Below are positions 1 through 11,186 of a stretch of DNA of 64,000 bases, piece by piece. The position numbers were made by a program, and so were the translations under genes. Numbering within the stretch: position 1 is the stretch's first letter; each line of letters opens with the position of its first letter. The notes under the pieces are model-generated. The model ran no database searches. It was not told where the DNA came from and saw nothing but the letters and a program-made list of their open reading frames with translations. The DNA comes from Allolobophora icterica. Its lineage: Eukaryota > Annelida > Clitellata > Crassiclitellata > Lumbricidae. The DNA lies in NCBI GenBank assembly GCA_963556255.1, contig OY744615.1:15169537-15233536 (forward strand), written 5' to 3'.

Positions 1-430
1 AGGTATAGGTTCGTAACTTGGCTTATCATTTGACAACGTGAACACAAAATCCAGTCCCCACGACGCATTAAACTTCTTTAAAGTTTTAAAACGTAGGGTT
101 CTCCTCAGTAAATAATTTTCAATAGGCCTAAATTTTAGTCGTTGCTTTTGAGTTAACTGGTGTGGCCCTCGGCTTCAAGAAAATTGTTTTCGGTGGCCCA
201 CGGTGACAAAAAGTCTGGACAGCACTTTGGCACCTAAAGCAAAATAACTGCAAATAATTTCTTAGTTTAGCAGTGAACGTTTAATGGTCACACAATAGAA
301 AAATCACCTACATCGATTGTATACAGACATTGCTCTTGCAGAACCACGTAATAAGGTCCTATATGCTCACACATACATACATACAGAAATGCTGACACAC
401 TGTAGCGCCACTGCGTAAAAGAGGACTTAC

Positions 431-520
431 CCTCGACAGCGTTTCAGAGTAAGTATTTGTTGACTGGCTGGTTCCTGTACAATTGCCACCATTCACTGAT
501 GCAAAGATGGTAGAAGATTG
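431..520 (-). CDS. SLC5-family symporter, 3'-most exon seen (extracellular loop)
   Basis: Read on the minus strand, the acceptor ...ctcttacag precedes 30 open codons and the donor is a strong gtaagt. The peptide contains NGGNCTGTSQSTNTYSETLSR with an NCT N-glycosylation sequon. This fits the hydrophilic extracellular loop that follows TM12 in SLC5A8-type transporters, which also carries sequons. Phase is 0 at both ends. The gene must continue left of the window, because the last TM helix and the cytoplasmic tail are not found in bases 1-430. The assignment rests on position and loop character rather than strong residue identity. Confidence 0.6.
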
Positions 521-539
521 CTGTAAGAGCAATAAGGGC

Positions 540-834
540 CCGTAGAGTAATGGATAACACTGGCGTGAAGAGCAGTTGGTACCAAGATCGAATCCCGTAG
601 ATCCTCGAAAGGTTTATTCAGCCTTCAACTCGCTAGGTGGCGGCGGTGGTTAAATGAATAGAAGGCCGTGATTGACGCCCTGTTGGCTGCCGTATAAACA
701 GTTATATTCGACTCCTGTAAAACTGCTACCATGTGCTTCTACTGTATACATGTATGTAAGGCGCCCTGCGTGGCTGCCGTTTATACTATATGTATGTTCA
801 CTGTACAGCGCAGTGCGGTTAAATAAAGAAAAGA

Positions 835-922
<88 letters not shown>

Positions 923-925
923 TTT
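540..925 (+). mobile_element. tRNA-derived SINE with (ATT)n tail
   Basis: A tRNA-like head carries an A-box-like tagagtaatgg and a B-box-like gatcgaatccc about 40 bases apart. A body follows with cagccttca...ctaggtggcg, then aataaag, and a pure ATT array at about 838-921. The same layout recurs at 12222 and 41397. It lies between two exons of the minus-strand symporter gene. Any ORF through the ATT array is an artefact. Confidence 0.7.
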
Positions 926-1137
926 CTGAAACAGTAGCCAGCCTGTTTTATCTTGTGAAACTTCCAAATGCCTCATCAGTCAACTAATTCGTGCCAACAT
1001 CAGCTCCATCGTCTCTTTTAGCTCACAGTGGAAAGGATAATTCTGTGCGCTTTAAAGCATGATCAGTTGCTGGAACTCATGAAACAATCTATTCATCCTA
1101 CGAAATACAGTTATGAAATTTCTGTTTAAGTTCTAAC

Positions 1138-1224
1138 CTTCCAATTTGCGATTCTTGATATTCCACCCAACACGAAGACGCCAAAGAGTGGCGAGATCAC
1201 GCAACCAAACAACGTATTCGTTAT
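1138..1224 (-). CDS. SLC5-family symporter exon (TM10-11 region)
   Basis: The acceptor aaaactcag and donor gttaga frame 29 codons in phase 0/0. The peptide ITNTLFGCVISPLFGVF is followed by VLGGISRIANWK. It aligns with the SLC5A8 segment around LSVFGMVGGPLMGLFALGI, sharing the F-G...G/P-L-x-G-x-F pattern of the helix after the cytoplasmic loop. It joins in phase to the exon at 2530-2600. Confidence 0.8.
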
Positions 1225-2529
1225 CTGAGTTTTAGCAGAAGGTAACAGAAATCGTACAGGGACAACACATTGTTAAACTTCTCAGCTCCTCTTATAAAGT
1301 CTCAACGTCGTTGTATAGCCATCATCGTAAGCTTGCGATTCTGATTACGATGACAACGATAACGTCATTGTTGAAGTCGTATAGTATACAGACACATGTC
1401 TAGTAAACCTTAATAGTTGCAAGACATGGACGACAATAGGAGGCCTCCATTAAGAAGTTCGACACTTTTGGACATGTAGTATCTCAGGAAGGTCCTGCGG
1501 AATCGCTTCTCCGACCAAATAAAACAACTTCGCGAACAACAGTCTGGAACAGGAGCGGATCCAGGGGGGAATCCGGGCATGGCCCATCATTTGATATTTA
1601 CACAGGACGTGGTCCCCCAGTCACCACGAAGTAGACGAGGAAATGACGAAATAATGGCCCCCCATTTGATATTCACCACACAGGATCTGATATGCCCCTC
1701 ACCCCCCGTAGACGAGTAAAGCGAAATACGGAAAGAAACATGAGAGAACATTTTTCTGGAGATTAATAGATTAATGACTAAAAAAAGGGCATCAATTTTC
1801 TTTTGAGAGGAATTCCTAAACATTTTTGCCCCCCCCTTATAAACCTTCTGGATCCGCCGCTGGTCTGGAAACGCAGACTGCGATTCTTAGCGCTTGCCAC
1901 ACGTGTTCCGGAAGATGAGGACTCTATAGTATTGGAGAACGTTGTGGGTTGAAATGTATAAGCTCCTAATGGATTCGAGAAGACTACATGGATGATCTAG
2001 GACTGCTTGGATTAGTCTTGTAAAAAGACCTGACACCACTGAATATAGGCCTTCATACGACATGCAGGAAGGCAAAGGACAAACTGGCAAGTCATCGTGT
2101 ACTGTACACTGTACTGTACACTGTTCCACTAAACTGAGTTCGTCATCAGAGAGAGAAAGAGAGACAGACAGAGACAGACAGAGAGAGAGAGAGATAGAGA
2201 GAGAAATAGAGAGAGACAGAGACAGAGAGAGACAACACATCGCAAAGATAAACTGCTTATTTATCTCAAAAGAGTGAAACCTCGTTAAGAAAAGGTCTCT
2301 TTCTGAAGCCGAATTATGTGGATGCCTGTGGCAGAGGGTAGGCGTAGGCCATTACACAAGATGCCACAGGATGGGTCATTGTTTGAGTTTAAGAACGTTT
2401 GTCTGTGTGAGTACGCAGATGGGTAAATGTAGGCGTCATTTTGTGGTAAATAAATCTGCATATAATTACATAGCATTTCTGACACGTTTTTACCGATATA
2501 TAAAATATATACGTATATTATATGCGTAC
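1225..2529. other. Intron with purine microsatellite
   Basis: This is intron of the symporter gene. At about 2139-2245 there is a GAGA/GACAGA-type purine tract that makes false ORFs on both strands. About 1550-1850 is low-identity repeat-like sequence with no recognisable protein. The missing exon between 1138 and 520 was looked for and not found with confidence: a stretch near 930-1020 has weak similarity but carries a stop. Confidence 0.5.
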
Positions 2530-2600
2530 CTGTATAATAGGACCAGGCAAAGCTGACACAAGGAATGCTACTGAAGCGGCTAAGGTGCCGAATACTAAGA
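2530..2600 (-). CDS. SLC5-family symporter exon (TM9-10 region)
   Basis: The acceptor tgattacag and donor gtacgc bound 71 bases. Two bases complete a split Val codon begun in the exon at 3837, then come 23 codons starting LVFGTLAASVAFLVSALPGP and ending IIQ. This matches the small-residue-rich helix GALCIGMAALASLMGALLQ of SLC5A8 in length and position. Phase fits both neighbours exactly. Confidence 0.8.
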
Positions 2601-3299
2601 CTGTAATCAATAAATGACAAACACAAATGAATGAATGCTACAGTTCTAACTATGACCCGGAAAGATTAAAATCAGATGACCTCGTTAACTTATGATGAGT
2701 CCCGGGAACAAGGACTGATTTGAAGCCTTGTGGCTGGCCAGTGCTAAATTGCTTTATAAACCAAATTTGAAAGAATCCTTTGCTGAGGAGGAACTCGTCA
2801 TTCAAAAATAAACAGAAGCTGATATACAAAGACAACCAACGACTTGAAGATAAAGTAGAAAAATTCAAGCACAGGGGCAAGGTCTATGTGTTCACGTATT
2901 GACGCATTATTCATGGCTCAAGAATGCTCACAAAATTACTCACATAGAAAATCATGTAAAACTGCAGCCATATCTCTTAGCAAGCTAATATCTAATTCAC
3001 CTTACTCTAAAATCTAACTGGACTAGGGTTTATTTCAATATCACCAGGCAAAGAAGTAACGGAAGGAGATATACAGACAACGTAGGACATGAGGTTGAAG
3101 AAGTTCTACACGATTCAGCATAAAACACAGAACTGAACTACTAATGCAACTGGGATTATATAGTAGCATATAAAATGCTGAAATAAAAAAAACAGCACCA
3201 GAAACCAACCTGGTGAAATTAATGGGCTTGATCCAAGAAGAAGAATAAACTAGACCGTAGTTAAAAGGAATGAGTGCTTTCTTTCACCTTATTCATAGG

Positions 3300-3560
3300 G
3301 CACATAATTTCATTAACAGCACTAAGACGAGATGCAGCCTATGGTAGACAACTGGTTTGAAAAAGATTAAGTCTTGAGTTGAGAACGAAATGACAAAAGC
3401 GACTGAGCAGAACAGACAGCCACATGAGTTTCAAAATCCAGGTCATGTAACAAGCGGATTCTGTCGAATGAAACTAACGGTAGGCAGGCAGAAATGGTGG
3501 ACATATTAGAGACTTGGACGATAGAAAAGTTTTCGTATGATTCACGACTATCCATTTAAA
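3300..3560 (-). mobile_element. LINE 3' coding-end fragment
   Basis: The minus strand reads ...SLLSFRSQLKT, the usual C-terminal FKSxLKT signature of CR1/jockey-type LINE ORFs. A related piece (gcagcctacgatgg, caatttgaaaaagataag) lies at 55170-55330. It is truncated and non-functional. Confidence 0.5.
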
Positions 3561-3836
3561 ATCTATATTCAAATTTCGTATGGGTCTGCAAGTTGCATGA
3601 TCGACAGAAAGGACTTTCAAGCAGCGGACGAACTAAGGCCTGAGCAAATGCATAAGATATGTCACAAAATTACATAAGTGATTGCCCATATTGTATATGT
3701 TACAATATGTACGACCACTTACGTGATAGTATATATTGCAACTTCAGGCGATGACGCAACAAGGGTAGATGCACATGAGAAAATAGGCCAGGAAGTATCT
3801 CTTATTTGGCATTTTTATAATTTTAACAAAAGGTAC

Positions 3837-3949
3837 CTAATATCCTGTTGACGATGGCTTTCTTGGATTCAGGAAGGTCAGTGAATATCCCTTTAAGAAT
3901 ATCCTCCCAACACATTGCTGCTGAGCCGCTGAGATACGACGATACAGTA
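3837..3949 (-). CDS. SLC5-family symporter exon with Na+ site (TM8)
   Basis: The exon encodes TVSSYLSGSAAMCWEDILKG and then IFTDLPESKKAIVNRIL. It aligns with [23 protein letters not shown] of SLC5A8. The two serines of TVSS correspond to the family's Na2 sodium-site serines, so the ion site is kept. W-E-D before the cytoplasmic stretch is also typical. The donor gtacct leaves one base that joins the next exon as Val. The left junction is odd: the exon begins with one base of a Ser codon after ...cttgacag, and the previous exon has no GT donor in the matching phase that preserves the conserved spacing. Confidence 0.85.
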
Positions 3950-5430
3950 CTGTCAAGCATTCATTCAAAATATTGGCTACTTTTGACAAAATGTGAGTTA
4001 AAGTTCATCATCTGGTTAAGACGAATATTTATACGACTAGCCAATAATATAGGCTTAATAACCAACGCGAATGGTTTCAAATTGGTAGCAAAGATAAGGT
4101 TTTTACAAGCTATCACAATAAAATTGAAAATAAATATTTATAGGGAATGTCTATGCAAAGACTCAAATTTGATTGCCTGTACATCATGAAAATAAATCAA
4201 CGAACTAGTTTGGATCCATTTTATGTCTACTTGCCGTCTGAGACCGTTTCTCGCAAATAAACTTGTTTTGACTTTACGAGTGTGTTGTCACGCACGGTCA
4301 CTTGTGGACTTTCGTCCCTTCTTGTTCTTTTCTTGGAACATTTCAGTAAGAAGTCAGACCCAAACTGTTCACATTCTTATCCTGTTGACATTCTTTCACC
4401 ATTCTGGTCAATATCCACGATACTCTACCACTTCCCGTCTTAGCATGTCTTGAGTGCCCACGTCGATTGGGTCTTCCTCCTGCTGACAAAGGTTTAATGA
4501 CGTACAACACTGGTAAGGGATTTCAAAGCACAGGACATAAGAAAATCTAATGGCAGTCGGGAGCAATCGGCACTCACCATACAAGTTTCTATTATATCGA
4601 AACCTACCCATTATCGTATGGCTGCGATAGCAGTAATTGCATTTTCACTACTCCACTTAATGGAATATATGTAAGTGCTCGAGTGGATTCAACGAATCCA
4701 AAGACTAGTAATAGTCGTATTTGAATAGTCGTCCTACCTTATAGTCAGACGGACAAGTAAAAAAATCGTGCAAAAGTGGAAGATAAGTTGATTTTTGGAG
4801 TAAGTATGCCTAACATGTTGTAGAAGAGATCTATGGGTCAACCCACGCTGTAAAATTAAAATTTGAAGTAATATTGATACATTTTGTTCGGTGAGCGATA
4901 ATAGGCGACGTTGCCGGTTGAACCGTAGTTTACGTTGCAAAATTACCACGTAGGAAAATTATTTCATAGTAAAACTTGAACTAGAAGTTGGATGATAGAT
5001 GAAAATATAACTGAAACTAGAAGTTACACGAACGGTGATTATTATTTTTGTATTTTAAAGGTTCAAATGTAGGCTAAGTGCGTAATTTAGCAAGGTAAAG
5101 TACTAAAAAAGAAGTTAATCAGTCAATCAATTTCAATCAGTTTTAATTTTCTGTAACCAACATCACATAGACCTGAAAATTATGGCAGTACACTGTAATT
5201 TACAGTGTAGGACTACCAGTAGGAAGACCCAAAAGGTTTAATGATCCCGCTACCTATAGGGTAACTTATGGTACTAAATGAGCTAATACATAAATTACAT
5301 CATTTGGGTTTGTCTGTTTCGTATGATTGTGTGTTTGGTATGGTGAGCGGATTGGGTAGCACTGTTTGTGACAAATTCATTGTAATTGTATTGTGTTGTA
5401 TTTACGAATTTATAAAGCACCTGCCGCAGT
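3950..5430. other. Intron, no recognised feature
   Basis: I see no homologous ORF, RNA gene or terminal repeats here. Several short ORFs on both strands lack codon bias and known motifs. Confidence 0.5.
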
Positions 5431-5639
5431 ACAACCTAATCAGAGGCGCACCCAGTGCAAAGAGCCCCGGGAGAAAAGGAAAGTCTTAAGACATCAGAGA
5501 TACGTAGCGGCAATGCCCAGTTGGGATCTGAGAATGAGTCATGGAAGGAAGATCATTCTAGAGTGACGGGCCAACAGAGGCGTAGGCACGGTGTTGAGCC
5601 ATAGAAGTCCGGGTCCGAGGGATCAAGAGGCCATGTCGG

Positions 5640-6660
5640 TCGTGATCGATCGAGTCAGTCGATCAAGTCGATCGAAACTCGGCCAAGTCTAGTCGGTCGA
5701 AAAATCTTCGACTCGATCGACTTGCAAGTCGAGTCGATCATATGTTTTGACAAGTCGAGTCGATCGTTGTTTCCTCGACTTGACTCGACTACGAAATATT
5801 TTCTGACTATTTTTTGCTGCTACTTCACAAAATGCCTCACATGCTAGGCCTACGATGACGTAATGCTTTGTAAACGCACAACTACCGTATTAACCTGATT
5901 TGAAGTTCAGTGCAAACTATGAACCTCTTGGTGATTTCGTATAGTGGAAGCTGCGGATACTTTTTTCCACAGTTTTACGGTGAAAATAGAAAGATAAAGA
6001 TGCGTTAAAAATGCGCTAGTTTCAGGAAATTTCAGCTCTGTAGTCAGCATGATGTAAAAATACTTGTTATTTTTACATCATAGTAGTCAGTAACGACGAT
6101 CTCAAAACGTTCGAATGTCTGTATGTTAGGACGGGACTGAATGCTTCGACTTTGGCCAAGAGCAGTGGCTCGGAAAGTGTTTAATAGTTGCGTGAGCTAA
6201 CCTCAGGCAAAGTACAGACCTAAGATGGATAGAATTATAGCCTACATTATATCCGATATAACCATTAAGAATATTTTTTCATTTTTTTACAGTCAGTGGA
6301 AAAGTTTATTATACTAGGCCTATACATTCATGAAATGAAACGCGTCTATAGCACCATAAGTCAATAACTACCGTACTTTAGCAAGCATCAAATATAAAGC
6401 GCCAGCCAAAAGTTGTGTGAGCATGCTTGTGCCTCGGCGCTACAGAGCCAAAACTTGTATGAGAATTGGCACCTTTGGCGCCATGGCTCCCGGGCCTCTG
6501 GCCCAGATATACAGTCCAAGTCGACAAAGTCGACCAAGTCGATCGTTTATTTGCCAAGTCGATCGAGTCGACGAGAGGTCGACTAGTCGACAAAGTCGAT
6601 CGAGTCGATCGTCGGCTGAACCAAGTCGATCGTAACAGTTCGACTCGATCGATCACGGGG
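5640..6660. repeat. GTCGA-rich repeat element inside LINE
   Basis: Both ends are packed with overlapping GTCGA/TCGAC pentamers (5640-5790 and 6515-6650), separated by about 700 bases of ordinary sequence. Reverse-complement relatives of the right end lie at 43280-43430, including the shared cgtttatttgccaagtcgatc-type block. It splits the coding sequence of the surrounding LINE. Exact termini and target duplication could not be fixed, because the LINE itself contains gatcgatcgag at the junction. Confidence 0.5.
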
Positions 6661-6824
6661 TATAGAGGACGGCCAGAGGCAGCCGAAAGAGGTTGACAGA
6701 TAAGATCACAGAGATAACGGGGAGCTAGACCTTGGAATGCTCGAGAGGTAAGGAACAGGATTTGAAACTGGATACGTGCAGTGAGTGGAAGCCAATGTAA
6801 GTGCTCAGCCATAAACGTCGAGAT

Positions 6825-7176
6825 CAGGGCTGTAGTCGAGCGCATACGCGGGTATACAGCGTATACTTACCTCTAGAGAAATTTGAGAGCGTATACTCAT
6901 GGCTGTAGACGAGGGTATACGCGGGTATACAGCGTATACTTACCTCTGTAGATGAAATTTTCCGAAAAAGAGAGGTTTTCAAAGGTTTTTAGGGCGAATG
7001 ACTAAAAAAAAAAAGGTCATTAACTTTTTCAGAGACGAAATCGTAAAAAGTCTGAAAATTTTCTGAGAATTGGTGAAAAGTCTGAAATTTTTCCTAAAAA
7101 AAGGTCTTCAAATTTTTTTTACGCCGCTGGTCACCGGTAGCGTATACTCACCTCAAATTTTACCACTACAGCCCTG
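6825..7176. mobile_element. hAT-type MITE (352 bp)
   Basis: The inverted ends are CAGGGCTGTAGT and ACTACAGCCCTG. They are flanked by a perfect 8-bp duplication GTCGAGAT (6817-6824 and 7177-7184), as hAT transposases produce. Inside, a block with gggtatacagcgtatacttacctct occurs twice. No transposase is present. It is inserted in the CR1-like LINE. Confidence 0.85.
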
Positions 7177-7546
7177 GTCGAGATATGAGAGTAGCGTGGA
7201 AGGCGGCCAATCAGGCGAGCAGCTGCGTTTTTACACCGATTGAAGTGGAGACAGGCGGGATTTCGGCAGACCAATAAGACTAAGTAATGAATTACAATAA
7301 TCAATGCGTGAGCAGATGAAGGCATGCACCATGGAGGAGAAAGTGGAGGAAGGAACAGAATGTCGAACAGCATGAAGACGTCTTAGATGATAAAAACTCG
7401 ACCGAGTGATGCTAGAGATGTGGTCAGCAACGAAAGGGTACTGTCAGGAATGACACCAAAATCACGAACACTTGTCGAGAAAGAGAAAAGAGTTGCACAA
7501 TCAAACTTCAGGAGCTGCTGGCGAGTACCAAAGTAACCAAACCACA

Positions 7547-8221
7547 TCAGCTGTATCTTAGAGAATTTAGATAGAGGCGATTCGAGGACATCCAACAGTG
7601 GAGATCGGAGGAAAATGACTCAATAGATTGACAGAGGGCAAGTTGATGAGCAGGAGGACCATGAACCAGGGCCTGGATATCGTCAGCATACAGGTGCCCC
7701 ACAGCAGAGTGTTTGGTAAAGAGACGAGGAATGTCAGCGGTTAACAAAATATACAGAAGGGGACCCAGTACGGAACCTTGAGGAACCCCGAGTTTGACAG
7801 GTACCCAAGAGGAGCGAGAGTCACCGAGAATGACCATCTGTGAACGGTCGGTTAGGTACGACCGGAACCAGCGAAGTGGAGAACCACCAATACTCAAGAA
7901 GATTTCAAGACGACGTAAGAGAATGTCGTGATCAACCATATCAAAAGCTGAAGAGGCATCGAAGAGGGCAAGAAGAGAAACGTGAGATTTGTCAATAGAA
8001 GAGTACATGTAGATATCAGAAAGGAGAGATAGAAGGGCGGTTTCAGTGGAGTGATGAGCTCTAAAACCCGATTGCCTGGCAGGAAGAAAACCCGATTGCT
8101 CATTATAGTTGATGACAGTCACTGTCGGACCAAACAGCCAGCGGCCAAACTTGAGACTTTCCACCCCGGAGCGGAAGCATCCTGTCAAGGAGATCAAAGA
8201 TGGTGTCGGAGTAGAAGTCAC
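7547..8221 (-). pseudogene. Reverse transcriptase fragment of CR1-like LINE
   Basis: The reading frame contains the RT palm blocks in order: LLALFDASSAFDMVDHDILL (motif A), KLGVPQGSVLGPLLYILLTA (motif B region) and HLYADDIQAL (catalytic YADD, motif C), then the WMSSNRLYLN block. The next part, with the SVRDFGVI block, is in another frame at 7595-7383. Upstream, 8290-8103 reads ...CDFYSDTIFDLLDRMLPL, the pre-RT linker. It is a fragment of the LINE at 5430-8290 and is not functional. Confidence 0.85.
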
Positions 8222-8289
8222 AGAGCTGAGCTATTGATAGAGCACCGAGTTCAGTTCTGTGTGTGCTGTCTGTCCTTGCAACATGCAGA

Positions 8290-9400
8290 CTCTTGTATTT
8301 ACGAGAGCAGCTATTGACAATGTAGATCATAACCCTTGAACAAACGCGATCAACTGCATTTCCTTTCGTGGGACTGGCATTTCCTTGTTTCAACACCCAA
8401 ATGAAACCAAAAGACATCAACCTAGTATGTCCACATCATTTCCAGATGCTGTGTATGCACGAGAGTCGTCTCAACTTCCCATATGGTATGCGTCTGTTTC
8501 ACCACATTCATCATGCCACCACTAAGTCAGCCTGCACCTCACACCCTTGACAGTTATGTTCTTCCAAGAGGAATCGAAAGAGAGTTTCACTGGCTACATG
8601 ATCGTGATTCCAAGAGACATCTAATAGAATTGGAAAAATCAGTTGGCTGAACAGCTTAACACTCAAAGAGTTCAAATCTTGCACTCCCTAAGTGTACTTC
8701 GACCATATCACCACTTTTCCAAGAGTCAGCTCGTTCAGTAGCTATGAAGAAACATGGCCTAGATGTCATCAAGAAGACTATTGTGTACATAATCCACTCC
8801 AGACTCCTGTGGTAGCTTGTGACCAGCCTTTACATGCTATCGCCAAGCAAATTCAGTGGACATACCCGGAACAGTTTGGTTGGGACAAAATTTTCATTAT
8901 GTTTCGTGGACTGCACATAGAGATGGCAGCTTTAAAAGCAATTGGTCATTGGTTGGATGGCAGTAGTTGATGCGATGCTTTTGTTCAGGCTGGAGTTACA
9001 GCTCAAGGTGTTGCAGAGTCGCTACTTAGCGCAACACATGTGAAACGTGCTCGATATTCACACCAAGTGACTGCTTCTGCATTTTTTGTATTGTTGAATC
9101 GTTCCTTCAGTTCCTCAAATGAAGACATATATCAACCGATGATTTTGACAAGTGGTGTTGCAGACATTCCAAACATCCACAATTTCAATTTTGGTATATG
9201 ACATTGGAGTTCGAACTCATTCTAACGCTGGTACGTTCTTTCCGAACATCAGACTTTCCATATTCATCCATGCTTTGCAACAACTTCTTCCGTGGTTCTT
9301 TGCACTGGACCAAACCAATTATGCGAGGTGGCTGTAATTCATGTGCACGATTTATTGTATTAGTATGTGTCCATAGTGTCATCGACTTTTGGTAGCCATC
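8290..9400 (+). pseudogene. Decayed member of a multicopy invertebrate ORF family of unknown function
   Basis: Three plus-strand frames together carry a recognisable protein: AIDNVDHNP, FRGTGISLFQHP, a long diverged middle, PVVACDQPLHAIAKQIQW, IFIMFRGLHIEMAALKAIGH, VTAQGVAESLLSATHVKRAR and ALQQLLPWFFALDQTNYARW. From memory this series of motifs (a VDHN block, a DQPL block, GGLHIEMA, DHTNYARWL) belongs to large uncharacterised proteins found in many copies in cnidarian, mollusc and echinoderm genomes, often next to transposons. This copy has at least one Trp-to-stop change (8968) and several frameshifts. Function is unknown; a mobile-element passenger is an inference. Confidence 0.55.
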
Positions 9401-9475
9401 TAGAAGTTTCAGGGCGTTTGCTAGTGTTCATTAAAGAATATACTTACTTACTTACTTATTTACTTACTATGATTT
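9400..9475 (+). mobile_element. LINE 3' end with (TTAC)n tail
   Basis: gcgtttgctagtgttcattaaag followed by a TTAC repeat matches the 3' end of the LINE insertion at 32413-33077. It is a very short 5'-truncated insertion or remnant. Confidence 0.6.
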
Positions 9476-9762
9476 ATACTACAAAATTGATCTTTTTTGC
9501 TATGAATTTGTCACATATGAATTCTTGGTCCCTGGAAACATTTGTTTATAAAGAAAAACCAAGTTCCTAAGATAAATACAAGTGAAAATTCATGAAATTA
9601 TTGATTTGTGGCGGCCATCTTGGAATTTTGCATTTCTGAGTCACTTCATGGTAAATTTGAGAATGGGTTGACTCCTAATATTGATCAGTATACTTTTATC
9701 TATGAAATAAACCAACTTTCAGGTTCTCTTCCACTTTTGCACGATTGACCTGAGTCATGGAC

Positions 9763-9866
9763 TTTAGCAGACGGACTATTAAGGCTCCTCCATAAAGCGT
9801 TGCCAGAAACAAACCAGCATAACCAGGAGAATTCGCAAATAGAGTTATCACAGAATGAGGAAGTAA
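9763..9866 (-). CDS. SLC5-family symporter exon (TM7-8)
   Basis: The acceptor tctgtttgcag is followed by LLPHSVITLFANSPGYAGLF and LATLYGGAL, matching [30 protein letters not shown] of SLC5A8. The start joins in phase to the Gln ending the exon at 10784. The 3' boundary is uncertain. A GT donor in the phase needed by the next exon exists at 9762-9761 but adds about five residues (IVRLL). Ending after GGAL at 9780 would need a non-GT donor (atagtc). Confidence 0.75.
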
Positions 9867-10783
9867 CTGCAAACAGATTGACAACCACATTGAACAAAAT
9901 CCGTTCTAAAACTTGACAAGGCATTTGTGCAAAAAATCCAATTTCATATCCTTTTGAACGTTTTTGGTTTAGTCGGAAAATAATCTGTGTGATTCCATTA
10001 CTAGTTGACAATATCTTGTTCCTCATGTTTTTCTTTTAGTAAGTAAGCACGTTCTCTAAAAGTTATAGGCTTCCCAAAAATGAGATGGCTATGATGCTTA
10101 TTTCTACGGACAAGTATAAATAGGTCCAAAAGAAAGAAATATTACGAAAATGAGTCTAAATGTTTAATTATTGCATATTCTAGCTACTAATTAATCAAAA
10201 GAATATACCTTTGTTACAGGTTGTAATGGAATAAATTTGCGTAAAAGCTGAATTTAATGTATTGTACACCGTCTCGGACAGAGGATGGTAATGATATTCT
10301 GCATACATTTAATAATTTTTTTCAAAATTTCTAAAATCTAGCAGCTAAATCAATGATGGGAAATGTTAATCTGCTCATTCTTTGAAGGACAGGCAAAAAT
10401 AATTGAAGAAATTATCGAAAAAACTCAAAAAACCAGCATGGGACATCAATTCTGCACTTTTCAGATAATGACCCATCTAAGTTATAATAATGTAAATATC
10501 ATTATTACAAGGAGCTAGGTAGGTTAATAAGACATGAGTTAATATCTCATAGTTCATGCTGTTTTTTGAAACTGATAATTTCCAATAGAACTAATACTTA
10601 TATTAATTCAAAGCTGTTTTAGACCATTGCGACAAAAAAGATCAGTTGCTTTTCTTACATTTTAATTAGGCCTATGTTTAAAAACAAAGGCAAATACATA
10701 ACAACAACAACATTAGCAATAGTCCTAATATATATACACAAATATATATATAAAAATTATATATATATGTATATATTACTTAC

Positions 10784-10919
10784 TTGATTTTCGTTATAGA
10801 TTTCTTTATTTGCCAAAGGATCGCATTGAATTTGAGAATAATAGGCAACAACTACCAAGCCAGTAAATCCCGCCAAGAACTCAATGAAGAATTCTCCCGG
10901 GAGTTTAAGCAGGATAGTT
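10784..10919 (-). CDS. SLC5-family symporter exon (TM6-7, CDP motif)
   Basis: The acceptor atttctttcag and donor gtaagt bound 136 bases: one base completing a Leu codon, then 45 codons. It reads TILLKLPGEFFIEFLAGFTG, then LVVVAYYSQIQCDPLANKEI, then YNENQ. The YxxxxCDPLA...NQ pattern is diagnostic of SLC5A8/SLC5A6-type symporters, just before the LMPYF-type segment. Phase matches both neighbours. Confidence 0.9.
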
Positions 10920-11186
10920 CTGAAAGAAATCGATTTCATCTTGCATGTCTGTAGATTATGAAAGAATACACTCGTTAAAGCACACTTCCATTAACTTACA
11001 AAAGTGATGCAGCTGTATTGCCATGGCTGATCTTTAAAAATGCGTTTTAAGACAGTTTACAAATGTAATATGCTGCACAAAATGAAATGCAACAGTGCGC
11101 AAATGTGTGATCATATGTAAGTGCGAATATATAAGTACGCATGTACGCTAGTACGTGTGTGTTTATGCATGGGTGTTATTACAATA

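Larger units (their letters stand above)
5430..8290 (-). mobile_element. CR1-like LINE, decayed and interrupted
   Basis: A non-LTR retrotransposon lies on the minus strand, 5'-truncated near 8290. Pieces from its 5' to 3' end: pre-RT and RT (8290-7177), C-terminal domain with EHLHWLPLTARIQF (6845-6657 and beyond), and the 3' end with the usual ...SMAQHRAYASVGPSL (about 5640-5560) and CAGAGGCGC box (about 5440). The hAT MITE at 6825-7176 and the GTCGA-rich element at 5640-6660 interrupt it. Frameshifts show that it is dead. Confidence 0.75.

Noticed and set aside
540..620. Functional tRNA gene
   Set aside because: Only A/B-box-like parts are present; no cloverleaf, and the same head recurs in SINEs at 12222 and 41397.
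930..1020. Candidate exon GADVG...AFGSF of the symporter on minus
   Set aside because: Contains an in-frame stop and lacks an AG acceptor at the needed position.
8368..8970. Independent small plus-strand genes
   Set aside because: Their peptides are successive pieces of one decayed protein family in different frames.
9700..9866. Symporter copy lacking its sodium-site serines (GGALIVRLLKSM instead of GALSTVSS), hence a pseudogene
   Set aside because: The TVSS segment was found in the next exon at 3837-3949; the odd residues are read into the intron or a small insertion.
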